60,000 nt of DNA from the NCBI RefSeq assembly GCF_029227915.1, contig NC_079886.1:18578501-18638500 (forward strand), in the 5' to 3' direction. The translations under genes were made by a program, and so were the position numbers. This DNA comes from Hydractinia symbiolongicarpus (lineage: Eukaryota; Cnidaria; Hydrozoa; Anthoathecata; Hydractiniidae). Below the pieces are notes generated by a model. It was given only the letters and a program-made list of their open reading frames with translations. It had not been told where the DNA came from and made no database searches. This document shows, piece after piece, positions 10,850 to 22,699 of the stretch. Position 1 is the first letter of the stretch; the number at the start of each line of letters is the position of its first letter.

Positions 10850-13390
10850 AGTATACTGGATATGATGTTAGCTATCTGTTCAAAATCGTGTAGTTTGACT
10901 GAGACTTATCAGGTAAGAATTATTGTATTTTGATTAGCTAGCTGGTGTTTTTTTAGCTGATTTGCACCATGTCTTTGTCTACTCACCAAGCTACCAGAAA
11001 AAAAAGGTTTTAGTTGGGTTAATAAATTCCCTGACACACCAAAAGCATTCAAAATTTATTTTCCCACTCTTTGATTGGATAAAATTATACTTGAACTTTG
11101 TATAAATCACTTGTCCCTAGCTAAACTGAACCCCATCATGTAGCTAGCTACGCATATTTCATTGTGACACGGTGGTGTTTATATTTCCACCTCAAACGCA
11201 AATTAACAGGCTAAACAATGCAGGTGGTAAGCCATAGACTAGTCTGTTTCAAACATCATTTCCAAGATTTGTGCATTGCTCACTTAAATACTACGTTATA
11301 ATTATTTTTTACAATAATATTATAACTGGAATAAATATTACCTTAACACGTTAACTTTGGAGCACGAACATATATGTTTTTTCTGTAAGCTGATAAAATC
11401 CGGACCACAGATATATACGTTCAGCCTTTCTATTTATGTCGATACTCTGCAACTGACCGGATGTGGAGGTGTTAACAATAATAATTCATGTTGGCATGTA
11501 TTCGCCATGTATTTTTTAATGAATTTATTTCATTTCTTTGGCGCGCCTTTTTCACGTGTACTAGTCTTTTTACGGGTGTATCGTCTTACGGCTCATCACA
11601 GACTGACTCTACTATAAGTGATAAAGGAGTAAAGATAATAATAAATAAAATAATTTTCGTTTGAGGTATAAATTAGAAAATAATTACAGTTGAATGTGAC
11701 TTAAACTCACAAAAGTTTATCACTTTCTTATAAATTTCTCTCTAAATTTAATTTTGTATTCGTGTATAGGAGCATACGATCACAAACAAAATAAAAAATT
11801 ACCTATGTGAAACACAAGCTTTCCAACTTAGAGCAGGCAAATGGTAGTTCATGTTGCCAATTTTTGGCCGACAGGAAATAAATTGAATTAGAAAGGCAAA
11901 CGTTTGACTTTATATAATTAGGGTTGATTTGAGTACACGCTTTAACTATAAGAACAAAATAACGAGTCTACAATGGCTAAATATAATACAATTGAAGAAC
12001 ACTTGAGGATGAAAGAGCGTAAAAAATGAAAGCATCCAGCATCTGCTGCACTTTAGATGTTCTTATAAAAACACAGGACCCTATTAAAATGAAAGCAGGT
12101 GAAAATATGTTTTCTTTTCACATCTTCCTGACAAACACAATAAACTACTTTTTTCGTGAACATAGGTTTTTCGCGCTGGCTGTTGAATATATATTAAACG
12201 CGCTTCAAACAGCGCATGTGCGTAATTTACGCATTAATAACAGTGCAGGATCCGAAAAGAAACATTTGTTTCCGGAAATCTTCGAAATCGGGAAACATCG
12301 CTTTTCGTTATTCTGATGATATTTCACTGAAATTGTGTTTTACGATGTTGTACAATTTTTTAAACTAAAAAAATCAAATATTTTCACAAGTAGCTATAAT
12401 TTTTGTATTAGTCTTTTTTACATGTGAAGTATGTCGTGAACAATGTCAATAAAATCATGTATATATACTTTACTTGTCTCGTATATACGTTTTCTGTCCT
12501 GGTGGTTTTAAAATTGGATGGAGGGAAAAATGAGGGACATATGAGGGATAAATATGCTTTGTATGCACAAACTTAACATGTGAAAAATACACTTTTTTAA
12601 CCTCCAGAGTTTCAAAAAATGTTGTTTTATGTGAACAGGGGACTTTTTCAGCCACCGCTCCTGGCAAAGAATCTTGAAAATATGTGCGTGACACCCTAAA
12701 AATGGCAATTTGCATTAATAAGTTTCGCACTCCGCAAAAATATTAAGATTGACACTAACGTAAATTGAATGGGTTACATGCTTAAATACTGTCAAAGCAT
12801 CCCATAAAACCCAAATTTTGCACTTTTCGGCAATATTTTCGGCAATCAAGTATGTATCAGCTTGTTAAGGATTTATATAAGTTTTGCATTATATGAAACA
12901 TTGATTTATCTTTTTTTAACAAATGCCATCTTTAAATCATTGAAGTGATGCCTTAAAGAGACAATGATTGTATAGTAACCTGATTGTATCATTGTTACTC
13001 ATTTTTTGAATGTTTTTTATTCTTAGGTCAGCCTTTATCAAATCATGCACTGTCGGAATTTTCAAAATATTGACCGATAGAGTAAGAGTAACGGCTAAAT
13101 ACTTAAACATTTAATGAACTTGTCCAGAAGTTCAATTTTACATAAAAAGATTTGTATATATCATAGAAATTTCAAATTTTCTAGATCAATTTCAAAGACA
13201 TCGAGTTAAGCTTTTATTTTTTGAGAATACTGTATGTAAAATATCTTAATTTTTTATTTGTATATAGACATCTTTTTTTGTCTAAGAACATTGAAATGGA
13301 AGAAAGCCTTGCAATGTTTTTAACGCTTCCGAAATGCAGCCTATAAATGTTCTAGGCGTGTTCTTAATTTACGAAATGACGAATAATCGC
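10850..13390. other. Gene-free stretch
   Basis: No gene supported. The longest plus-strand open frame (12026-12316, 96 codons, real ATG) has no domain, signal peptide or neighbouring splice signals. A GCTAGCTA run occurs near 11145. Confidence 0.45.
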
Positions 13391-13394
13391 GCGG

Positions 13395-13495
13395 GCAGGG
13401 GAGCTTATTTAATTTTGGCCACTAGAGGGGGCGCCTAATTGGCAGGGTATTTAATTAGGCAAGGGGGTTCTTATTAAGCAGGGGGCAGTTTGTAT
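13395..13495 (+). repeat. G-rich/TTAATT repeat
   Basis: Alternates G-rich blocks ('aggggagc', 'gagggggcgcc', 'aagggggttc', 'agggggcag') with TTATTTAATT-type spacers. A similar 'ggggg..gctaaataa..ggagcttattaaaa' arrangement occurs at 39887-39990, so this is probably a short dispersed or decayed tandem repeat. Confidence 0.35.
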
Positions 13496-13754
13496 ATTGT
13501 AATTTATGGTGTTACCGTAATTCGGTTATAATTGTTACAGTGTGTAGCACTTGTATATGTTATTAAAATATTTATTATTTTTTTTTTATTAAAAAAACTT
13601 GTAGTCAAGCTTCACAAAGCCTTATAATAATCTTAACATGTTCTTAAATTTTGAGACTTTTCTTGTTCTTCTATACTTTGTCTTGGAATGGTTAAAAAAA
13701 ACGTTTCGAACGTAAAAACGTCTCGTCCACCATATTGTCGAGTGATTAAGAAAA

Positions 13755-14080
13755 AACTAGTCGATAAGGCCCATAGAGAAATTCACTTTGGCGACAGGAC
13801 AATGTATAAATAGGTTGTTTTAGATTTTTTGCTGACATCAGCAGTGCAAATAGAAAAAGACTTGGCGAAATTTAGTTTATTCTTAGGCTGTAATGTGTAG
13901 AGGTTGAAACGCTAATCAAAATAATGTATAGGATGGTGTGTTTTCGACGAACGCCTAAGGAGAAATAAGGGTTTAAAAATTTTGCTGACGTCAGCAAGGA
14001 CCTGCAAAAAATACGAAAAAATGTTTTTAGAAATTTGTATACCTGCTGCCTTCATCGTATAGGACAAATGTTTGGGTGAC
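13755..14080 (+). repeat. Dispersed repeat family R1, copy D
   Basis: ACTAGTCGATAAGGCCCATA, 'gctgacatcagcagtgca', 'ggcgaaattta', 'ctgtaatgtgtagaggttga', 'acgctaatcaaaataatg' and 'cgacgaacgcctaaggag' match copies A-C in order. Confidence 0.65.
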
Positions 14081-14208
14081 GAAAAAAATAAAATCTGGTA
14101 ATAAACTGGCAAAAAATCAGTCGAATGGTTTTATGGACAATTCTTCTCGTAGGTGGGTTAGCACATTTGAAAAACATTGAGGTAGAAAAAAATAATAACG
14201 TCATTCAA

Positions 14209-14286
14209 CAACCCCGATCCCAGGGCTTTTTTTCTCTTTTTGATATAAGTGACAACGAGAGAGAAATAGCCCTGACAACGGCTGGA
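14209..14286. mobile_element. Short hairpin MITE (CAAC-CCGATCCCAGG type)
   Basis: Starts CAACCCCGATCCCAGGGC, passes through TTTTTGATATAAGTGACA, and ends in AAATAGCCCTGACAACGG. The two halves are imperfect inverted repeats, so the element folds on itself. The same core (CTTTTTGATATAAGGGACAG) occurs at 37839-37910 and, reversed, at 16516-16588. Confidence 0.6.
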
Positions 14287-14523
14287 GATCTTACAATGGC
14301 CGTCCCAAAAAGGCACTGGCAGAAGGCACTTGTCTTTATTTATTGTCAATAGCTAACAAAGTGGTGCTAATAAATTATTAATGCTTTTAGTAATACCATG
14401 AAACAAGTAGCTAGCTATGTATAAAAGTAACTATATCAATTTTTTAAAACAAGTCCTAATACGTTGTGGCACAAATCATAAAAGTATGATCAAAAGTAGT
14501 TAAATATATATGGCTAGCTAGTG

Positions 14524-14755
14524 TGCCCGTCCCATGTTGTCCGACTGTCCCATATTGTCGGGAGCTGCCCCGTGTTGTTGTGGCTCTACTAGACAATACG
14601 GGGCAGTCATTACAGCTTGTTCAAATTGTTGTGTCTCCTCTAGATAGTACGGGTCGGTCATAACAGCGTGTCCCATATTGCTGTGGCTCTTATAGATAAT
14701 ACAGGACGGTCAAAAAGGATTGTTTCATATTGTTGGGACTTTTTAATACGGAAAA
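14524..14755 (+). repeat. Tandem array of 52-bp units
   Basis: Diverged units start at about 14567, 14619, 14670 and 14722 with a partial unit before. Each contains a 'cc.tattgttgtgg' block, a 'ctctactagataatac' block and a GGG(G/T)CAGTCAT-like block. Spacing is 51-52 bp. Confidence 0.7.
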
Positions 14756-14759
14756 AATT

Positions 14760-15640
14760 TAAACGCATAAGAATGAGATAAATTATGGTAGTTACACATT
14801 TTTTCAATATATAGTCTTACCCTTGCGAACATGTATGTATATGTGAGCACTAAAAAAGTGAAAACGCCATTTCATAATGCATCAACACAATTCGTCACAC
14901 CATTGTCAAACTCTTTGCCATTGTCCGATTGGATAATTTTTGGTAATCCACAGACAGTTAGAAAAATAACCAAAAACCTTTTTTTCTCTGCTGTTTTGCG
15001 TACAAGTGAAAGCAGGACATAAAATTTAAAAAAATGATGTGTCCAACATACCGGAAACTGCCATTAAGTTTTGACTGTCAACAAGATCAATCTGTAAATT
15101 ACATATTTACCATTATTATAAAAAAAGTTTGATAAAATTAAACAGTCACATTTACTTGATAAAAAACTGCTGTAATTATTATGAAAATAAAACTGGCTGA
15201 GAAAATCAGTAATTACCTGTATTCTCTTCAAAAACATATAATGGGTTTTAATGGTGCTTTTATAAGTTGTATATACCAGTGCTTAATGTTTAAAAAATTT
15301 ATGCCAATGAAAAAATACTCTCTAGTTTACCAATACCTTTTCAAAGGTGTTTTTTTTTTATCCACAGTGAATCAATTCGCCACAATGAACTCTCTTAAAA
15401 ATATTGAACATTTCCGTATCTGTTGCAACACGCGTAAAACTACCAAGACGTGAGTCACTCTAAAACATGTGAGAAACTTGTAGTAAAGTATATAAAGAAA
15501 TCTTATAAAAAAAAATATTTATAAATTACTTTTTTAACTAATATTATTCTATATTACGCATCACAAGCCAGGAAACTATTATCCTTGTAACAATGACATT
15601 TTCATCAGTAATTGTTTGTATTATTGTCATAATTCTCGAA
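14760..15640. other. Gene-free stretch
   Basis: No gene or structured repeat supported. Open frames at 14831-15022 and 15181-15453 lack domains, secretory signals or splice context. Confidence 0.45.
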
Positions 15641-15643
15641 ACT

Positions 15644-15711
15644 GATCCAGACAGGATTCGAACCTGCATTTTCCCATAAATAGGACATCCTACCAATTAA
15701 GTGACTTGATC
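15644..15711 (-). repeat. tRNA-like sequence (SINE or tRNA relic)
   Basis: The minus strand has acceptor halves GATCAAG/CTGGATC (six of seven pairs), a box-A-like ACTTAATTGGTAGGA, and a well-formed T arm GCAGG-TTCGAAT-CCTGT (box B). The anticodon arm is weak, the position expected to be U33 is A, and the total is only 68 nt. A triplet TTT falls at the anticodon position. It is best read as a tRNA-derived relic, not a functional gene. Confidence 0.45.
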
Positions 15712-15719
15712 GATAATTA

Positions 15720-16510
15720 AACAAGACGTTAGAAATACATGTTAAAATTTTGCACTAAATTTTTAACCACTGACTGTCTATCCACTTTAATGTATGAATT
15801 TAATGTACTCCAACAGTCTAATTTTCTAAAAATGTACATAAAAATGATCTTTTATGATACTCGCAACTGGTCCTGGGAAACAAAATGTGTCAACCAGACC
15901 AAGAGTAGGGTAACTCATTATCGCATAATTATTTCTTTGTATGCGACGGAGAATGTTACTGCATGATTTTTTAAGCAACTAACAATACCGTGGTAGGTAC
16001 ATTCTGTCATTATGCTAGAACTTTTTTGTTTGCTTCTTTCCCTAAACCACTTCTGGAAGTCATCAAGTGCAGTTTTCACATTACCACTTATATACATGTT
16101 TTTTTCCAAAATAAAGACTGTAGCTACAACATGCAAACTGTAGCAAATATATCTATGAGACAGCGTAGTTCACTTTTGAAAATATACCCAGCTAGCTAGC
16201 TAATTTTTTACAAATTTTTGGGCCATGTGACAAAGTAGGTAGCTGTATTTTAATAACAAACCATAGCTATATGTTATCTTAACACTAAACAATACGAATC
16301 TTTTATAAGCTAAACGATCAATTAATTTTTTATTTTACTTTCTTCAAGAGAAATTTGAATTCTGGTAAACAAATACGTTAGGTTTTCCATTTGCGACGCT
16401 GAAGGAATGAACCTAATGAACTCGACGAGCTTGTCTAGTAGTTTGTCTCGCTAGCTTAAAATACGGCCGGTAATCAAGCAAACGCCGCACATTTTGCGGC
16501 GTTGAAGACC
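15720..16510. other. Gene-free stretch
   Basis: Nothing supportable. It contains a GCTAGCTAGC run near 16190 and short open frames without recognisable content. Confidence 0.45.
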
Positions 16511-16515
16511 GGACA

Positions 16516-16588
16516 GTGCCAGGGCTATTTCTTTCTTGCTATCCCTTATATCAAAAAGGAAAAAAAAAAAACCTTAGGATCGAGGTTA
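16516..16588. mobile_element. Short hairpin MITE, reverse orientation
   Basis: Reads GCCAGGGCTATTTCTTTCTT, 'gctatcccttatatcaaaaagg', then ATCGAGGTTAG. Its reverse complement aligns along its length with the 37839-37910 copy, including TTTTTGATATAAGGGA. Confidence 0.55.
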
Positions 16589-17053
16589 GCCATTCAGTGC
16601 AAAATGACGTCATCAGATATTTTAGATCCCGTAAAAATAAAACGCAAGTTTTACTTAGTCGAGTTCCTGCTTTTTTTCCAACCAATTGAATGTTATTATA
16701 GAATATAGACAATACACACCGGTTGTTTAGTTTACAGGAAGCTTGGGTTATACAAAGTGCATTATTGTCCCTACGTGTAAGTCTGAGATTAAGATTAAGC
16801 CTTCGTGTAATGCGTATGCCCCTTTATCACATTAACAGAGTAATCTGTATAGTTTAGTTATCTGTAAGTTATTAATGTGATATTTAAGTTTATTAATTTT
16901 ATAAACATGTTACGTAGAGTGGGGGAGTTAGATAAGCCATTTTGAAGTTTATAAAACTGTCTATCACAAAAAAGCAGCCGGAAAAATAACATGTAAATCT
17001 TAAATCGCAGTATGACTTATACCTATTTTGCTTTTTGCATAGAACTGTTACTG

Positions 17054-17127
17054 CCCAAACTCGTCCCCAGCGCCTTCTGTCTCTTTCAGTAAAAAAAAGA
17101 GACAAAAAGCGCCGGGGACGAGTTTGG
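17054..17127. mobile_element. Palindromic hairpin MITE (AAACTCGTCCCC ends)
   Basis: The left arm CCAAACTCGTCCCCAGCGCC and the right arm GCGCCGGGGACGAGTTTGG are near-perfect inverted repeats, with GTCTCTTT/AAAGAGAC continuing the stem and only a short loop. The termini resemble the CAACCTCGTTCCCAG family. Confidence 0.65.
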
Positions 17128-17129
17128 TA

Positions 17130-17830
17130 ACTGCCATAATTTCTGACTTTGTTATTGATTTACAAACAAGTAAGCAAAAATCACGTTTTGAATCTAAACG
17201 TCTAATCAAAACACTAAACATCGTGTTATTTATCCATAGAGATATCATCAGAGCGTTTTGGCGAATAACGATGGATCGCTATTAAACATTGAAAACAAAT
17301 TAATTATAGATTTCAAAAATGTTCCTTCAGAAAAAATAAAAAAAATTATTATTTTTCTTCATTGACATGTCCGAAGCACGAATTTTGTAGACTTGATCCA
17401 GAAATGCGAAACAATGATTTGGAATAAAATTGCAGCTGCATCATGCGACAAGCAACCTCAGCGTGTAAAACACACCAACCAGTCATACACGTTCAGGCTG
17501 AAGGACAAAAGAATTAATCACTGGATGAGATATAAATGAGAAACGTGTAAGTAAGTCCAGTGTTTTGTATATCTATTATTTTCACAAGGATTGTTGTAAA
17601 GCGAATGACGGGGTAATATGGTGCTGAAAGCTAATATGGTTTATGTTTGTTTGGCGAATTGAAATTACAACAAAATCTTCCTCCTAAAAATTGACCTTAC
17701 CTACTCATTGACTCATTGTCATCTACTATTATCGTGGAAGAAAATAGCGTGAGACATATTTCAAATTTTCAATGTTGGAGAGGCCTAAACTTGCCTTTGG
17801 CAGATGCTTTGACTTTACCACATCTCTTTA
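17130..17830. other. Gene-free stretch
   Basis: No gene or repeat recognised by eye. Confidence 0.4.
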
Positions 17831-17834
17831 ATAA

Positions 17835-18006
17835 TAGCCGTATTTTGTTTGTCTGTCCGCGAGAGCCGCGTCCCGTAACGGAATAACGAAATTTTTGTAA
17901 TGCGCAACAATACCAAATGCGATATATTTTTGTCCACTTTGTTGCGACGGGTGAATTTAAAGGACGGGCGAACCCGTGGATTTTTCCACGGGATAACGAC
18001 TAGTAC
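17835..18006 (-). repeat. Dispersed repeat with ACTAGT-start, related to R1 head
   Basis: On the minus strand it begins ACTAGTCGTTATCCCGTGG and carries 'aaatccacggg', then 'ttattccgttacgggacgcgg' and 'ctattatta'. The first 30 bases share layout with R1 (ACTAGTCGATAAGGCCCGTGG..aatccac) but the body differs, so it is either a related subfamily or a chimaera. Confidence 0.45.
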
Positions 18007-18368
18007 ATATATAAAAATGGGAGAGTGAGAAATTCATAAACTCGCCGTTGTAATAAAAACTCTGCTTTGCCTATGTCCACGTTGCAGCTCTGCTAGGTTA
18101 AAGCAAGCATGAATCGCAACCTTGGGTACAATATATGTGTTTTTGGCAAACATTTTTGGTTTTTAATTGTCGTGCATATAATTGATTTACCACAGACAAA
18201 AACACTAAACATTTTTAAAATCTTTTCAAATATTTAATTACATTGTCATAACAACAGCAGTGATTAATCTCGTTGAGTGTAATGCTATACTGTAATCATG
18301 AATAGAGCTACTTTAGTACTGCAGTTATTCTTATTATATCTAACAACTATTGATAAACAGACTTAATG

Positions 18369-18378
18369 TATATAAAAG
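18369..18378 (+). promoter_or_regulatory. Candidate TATA box
   Basis: TATATAAAAG followed by a GC-richer CGCGCTG is a good match to a metazoan TATA element. It lies 1.4 kb upstream of the 19798 gene. If that gene has a 5' UTR intron (a TTATTTCAG acceptor ends at 19791) this could be its promoter, but no donor was verified. A chance match in AT-rich DNA is possible. Confidence 0.25.
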
Positions 18379-18996
18379 CGCGCTGAAATAGTTGACATGT
18401 CTTGCTAAGTGCATAGTTCATTAAGCTAATTACAAAGATCGTTTTAGCATTTTACAACTAGATAAGGGTGTAGAAAGTAATTTTTGTAGCAAGGTACTTT
18501 CCATGTGACCCAACTCTAGATTTTAGGAATGAATATTTTTGACATAATTTTGTATATTCTGAATGTAAACCGTAAGGAAAAACGCTTAAAATGTTTTTTA
18601 TTTTTTGTCTATTGAATAAGGTAAAAGAGGAGAACATAACTCAAGAACTCATGCAATTACACCGATTTAATACATCTCCAAAATTCTAGACTAGATATCG
18701 TCAAAACATTTATAAGGAGCAGTACTGCGTGGCGCATAGGTGTACTGAGATGATGATGAAAATAACATGAGATTATAAGAAGCTTCTGTACAACGGATAC
18801 CTCCAATTAAAGGTCAATTGTACACAGAAGTGTCCGTTATTAGAGGCTCCGTCATAAATTGTTTACATACCATACAACTGTGCGTTAAGTGAGAACCAGC
18901 CTTTTCTGATAGCTAAAAAATTCAAATTTTTTTAATGCTTCAAAGAAATAACTTCATTCCTTAAAAATTTTGTTGTGGTTTGTCAGCTTTAAAAAT

Positions 18997-19242
18997 TTAA
19001 AGAATAAGCCTTGTTGAAATTATTATAATGACCCATGTTCCATGTTTTGAACAGATAATCGTTGGACTTATATGGTTATTGGCTTTCGCCGTGGGAAACT
19101 CAACTTTAACACAGTTCATGTATTGTCCTTCTAGCTGACGCATTCTTATTCTCAGATTAAGAAAAGACTTTCGAAATTTCCCACATGCTTTCTCGATGTT
19201 ATCACGATCCATTCTTTCTAAAAGTGCAAGGCGGTACAGCAT
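18997..19242 (-). CDS. Hypothetical 81-residue protein, weak call
   Basis: An open frame from a real ATG at 19242 to a TAA. The first 45 residues are charged and helix-like (ALLERMDRDNIEKACGKF, then RKSFLNLRIRMRQLEGQY), with five Cys-free turns and a later VKVEFPTAKANN segment; the tail is hydrophobic (VIIIIST). No domain was recognised and no splice partners are evident. It lies divergent to the small secreted gene at 19798. The composition is less AT-driven than most spurious frames here, but it may equally be a transposon relic. Confidence 0.2.
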   Translation of the reverse strand: MLYRLALLERMDRDNIEKACGKFRKSFLNLRIRMRQLEGQYMNCVKVEFPTAKANNHISPTIICSKHGTWVIIIISTRLIL

Positions 19243-19580
19243 GCTCCATCATGACAGGTTGTATCTCCTATCAAGATAAACATTGCCAAAGAATACTTAA
19301 ATAACCGTACAAAGCATTTACACGAAGAATACCTAATTTAATTAAGAGCTTATTAATAGGTGCGGTATCATAGAATTGATAGCGAAATAAGGATATTAAA
19401 CATAAAAGATCACTCGACAGAATGCTAGCTTGACAGAACAAGAAACTTGATAACCATTCTTAACATTCGCGTCGTATCCGTAAACATACAGGGCATTCCC
19501 TGTTTTCACATCAACATAGTGATATGTGACTTCTATTGACTACACATAATCTTCTTTTGCTCATTTAAATCCTTTTTTGT

Positions 19581-19588
19581 TATAAAAA
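19581..19588 (+). promoter_or_regulatory. Candidate TATA box of the 19798 gene
   Basis: TATAAAAA lies 217 bases before the ATG at 19798, which would place transcription start near 19610. One 7-codon upstream frame (ATG at 19763, TAA at 19784) would lie in the leader. This is a sequence match only. Confidence 0.3.
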
Positions 19589-19797
19589 CAACAGATGATT
19601 GAGGAGAATTTCTTGATTCTTAATACGTTTTACCGACGAGCGAACTGATTCATAAAACACACACGTTTGTTGGATTTGGTTGCTTTATTTATCAAGAAAG
19701 TTAAAATATTGATTTGAGTGTTAGAAGTGTACAAATAAAAAGGAAGAAACCCTCGTTAAGTAATGCAAGTGATATTATTTCAGTAAACTGTGTTAAA

Positions 19798-20031
19798 ATG
19801 AGGAAGACAATAATAGTACTATACGTTATATTGTTTAGCTTGGAACGATTTGCATGTCCCAAGCCTACATCAAACTTTCAAAGGCGATGGCACGTATGTT
19901 GTAAGCCAAAAGACTCCAAACTTGGCTTTCAAACATTAATTGATGAGCTGTTGACAGATATAGAGAATCTTAAAAAACCACCACATAGTAAAAGAAGAAC
20001 CAGTAAACTAAAAAGGTTTAAACATAGTTAA
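19798..20031 (+). CDS. Small basic secreted protein with RRWH core (paralogue 1)
   Basis: Encodes 77 residues from the first in-frame ATG; the frame is open further upstream but without another ATG. Residues 3-14 (KTIIVLYVILFS) form a hydrophobic signal-peptide core after the positive MRK start, with a possible cleavage site near ERFA/CP. The predicted mature part has three cysteines (C20, C34, C35), the block RRWHVCC (29-35), an amphipathic stretch LIDELLTDIENLKK (47-60) and a strongly basic tail SKRRTSKLKRFKHS. Dibasic sites at RR29-30 and KRR could be processing sites. No known family was recognised. The gene at 32007 shares RRWH-x-x-C followed by QT...NIE-x-L-x-K, so the two look like divergent paralogues. 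It is intronless over the coding region, unlike its relative. Role unknown; an extracellular peptide is inference. Confidence 0.5.
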   Translation: MRKTIIVLYVILFSLERFACPKPTSNFQRRWHVCCKPKDSKLGFQTLIDELLTDIENLKKPPHSKRRTSKLKRFKHS

Positions 20032-20034
20032 TGT

Positions 20035-22460
20035 TAACATGATCTTATACAAGAAATAGATGTTAAAACAAAACGTCCGTGTTGGGGAATTGTAAAGAAG
20101 GACATTAAAGTTAATATATATACATACATACACTGGGTTTTATAAAAGCTATAAGGTAGCTTAATGAAGAAAAAGTATTTCAGACGATTTTTTCGAACTA
20201 GTAGGCGAAGCTAGTTCTCATACAATGAGAACTCCGATTTTTTGTTGGATATAGTACAAGTTCCAAGGAGCGAATCAATCGAAAAGTTTGGTCTACAATT
20301 TTTTAGTTAAGTTTTAGTTATGTGTTTGTATTTTTTATTTAATACATGTTTACTTGTTTTTGTGAGAAATATAGTATTTTATATTACTTACTCTGTTTGT
20401 TATCACAGCAGGAAATGTTTGAGAAGCAGCTAGTAAGTTAAATATTTGGCAATCGTTCGGCATAAACGACGTTTGTCAACTTCTTTACCATTGACAGTGT
20501 TTACACAAATACAAGGTAAAATTGGAATGAAAACAAAGAATAAAGGTTCAAAACGACTTCCTGTATAGTTAATATCTTCAATCGTTTGTCAATATTTAAC
20601 TTATATTGTACCAGTCGTAAGACAAAGAATCTCGAGTTCAAAGGTTATTAAAGCTGTGTGTTCCACAGTCTTTTGTAGTGTCACAGTCAAAGCTTTTTTT
20701 ATTTATGTTCCAATAAGTCTTATCTTGAGCCCTGTGAATTAACTGTTATTTGAGGACACCTAAGTTGTATCACAGATACGTCTCTGTTTATTTTTTGTTT
20801 GTTTATTTATTTTATTTGTTATTTTCAGCTTGACTTTATTTTAGTCCTTGTTTGTTTTTGTTGACTCGTTCTGCTAGTTTGAAAGTTCCTTCTATGTTGA
20901 AACAGATAAGTAACTGTACATAAATGAAGTACATTTATAATTAAAATTATTTTAACGACGAAAAAATATCATATCTATTACATCGTTTGTGATTTTGCTC
21001 GAAATCCCAATCAAGTATATATGCAGGGTAGCCATGGGTGGGTAGAGGGTGGTGGACAGGAGGTACTGGTCTGGGACAGGTTGGTATTGTGACTTTTAAC
21101 AATTTATTTTTGGTGAGAACAGTGATGCACCAGGAAGTTTCAAGTCGCTCTTAGAAGTCACAAAACATGGAGATCTGTACTTCACTTATCTCATAGGTTT
21201 CACAACTTTATTAAAATGATTAAAAAATGATTAAGAAGAATTTATAATGCCATGGCAAATAAAAAAAATGTATATTTTAATAAAGATAATACTATATTAA
21301 GTGTGTTTGACTTCGAAGTGACATTGAGACTAGAATGTTCTTAATTTAATTTAAATTTTATGTACCAATATGGTGTGTTTTTAAGTTGCACACGTGGGAG
21401 GTCGTTAGCTACCCACTCGGCAATTAACTAAAATGGTTGATGTACAACTCAACTTCCGCCAATATACAGCAATACATTTCACAACTTTACCATGAGAATA
21501 TCTTAAAAGATATTATGCTGTTTGTATTGCTCATTGTATGTAAAGGGTGACGAAAATGTTAGACCTTAGCGTAGAAATACTTTCCATAAACGGTTAAAAA
21601 TAATTTTTATTGTTAATATACAATTAGCTTTTAAAAACTTGAGCTGCAATTTGTGGCTAAAAAAACGACCTAGGTTGTTTCTGTTTAATACCATTGGGTA
21701 GCCCAGTCTATCCTTTTTAAAAACATGCGAAGCACCTTGCATAACAGCGTAGTCCTCACGAGTTATCTCAGTCCAACTATGACGTGGTTTTGTTCGACAT
21801 TTGCACAAATATTAATGCGATTACTCGTACAAAGGTTAGTTAACCAGTTTGCTGTAGTTTCCAAGGCTAGAAAAATCGGCTGAACTCACAGGATTATTTT
21901 CCTAATTTTCCTCAGAGAACGTGTGGGCTGATGCACAACATCCCATCTTTAAAAACAAAGAGTCTCTATTTACCGAGCAGGAGAATCATGGCAGATAATA
22001 AAACGATGATGACAAGATGATGGCATGAGATGATGGCATATGATATCGAAAATCATGTGCGGAAGTTTGCTTTAACAGCTGAATTTATCCCTTATATATA
22101 TCCTTTTTTTTTGTCGAGAATTTTCCTATCCATGAGAATTTTAATATAGTAAAAAGAGACCATTGTACCAGCACACTATTCCCTTAATTGTGATTAACTT
22201 ATCACGTGGCGGTTTTTTGTAGGCACTATTGATCCTCCATTTCATTATCTACACACCAGTGGCAAACATTAGTATAACAACTTTTGCGTACAATAGTGCT
22301 AACGTCAGCAGATTTTTTGACGTCAAACAACTTGCGTCAGTATATTTAGTGGATGTGCCATTTTTCATGTAGTCATAGTGTTTGACTTTTTTGGAATCTA
22401 TGAATGAAGCCCTGAAACACAAGACTCAAAATATCCTTATCCAGCAGAGGGTGGTAAAAC
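20035..22460. other. Gene-free stretch
   Basis: AT-rich. No gene recognised. A minus-strand open frame at 21566-21808 (80 codons, containing KPRHSWTEITREDYAVMQ) looks somewhat protein-like but has no recognised domain or gene context, and may be an old transposon fragment. Confidence 0.4.
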
Positions 22461-22465
22461 AAGTG

Positions 22466-22549
22466 CAAAATATGTTGTAGTTGTTGTTGTCGTCGTTGTC
22501 GTCGTTGTTGTTGCTGTTATTGTTGTTGTTGTTGCTGTTGGCTGTTGTT

Positions 22550-22580
<31 letters not shown>

Positions 22581-22690
22581 TTGTTGTTGTTGTCGCCGTT
22601 GGCTGTTGTTGTTGTCGTCGTTGTTGTTGTCGTTGTTGTTGTCATTGGCTGTTGGCTGTTGTTGTGTTGTAGATGTTGTTGTTATTTTTT
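22466..22690. repeat. GTT/GTC trinucleotide microsatellite
   Basis: Imperfect GTTGTTGTCGTC repeats with three interspersed TTGGCTGTTG units. Every frame is open: poly-Leu/Val/Ser/Cys on plus, poly-Gln/Thr/Asn/Arg on minus. The long frames here are therefore products of the repeat and are not genes. Confidence 0.9.
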
Positions 22691-22699
22691 TCGCCGTGT

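Noticed and set aside
12026-12316. 96-codon plus-strand open frame with a real ATG
   Set aside because: No domain, signal peptide, coding-like periodicity visible by eye, or splice context.
15644-15711. Functional tRNA gene
   Set aside because: The anticodon arm is poorly paired, the U33 position is A, and the molecule is too short; a relic or SINE fits better.
21566-21808. Minus-strand 80-codon frame with protein-like text
   Set aside because: No recognised domain and no gene structure around it; kept only as a possible transposon scrap in the description of that stretch.
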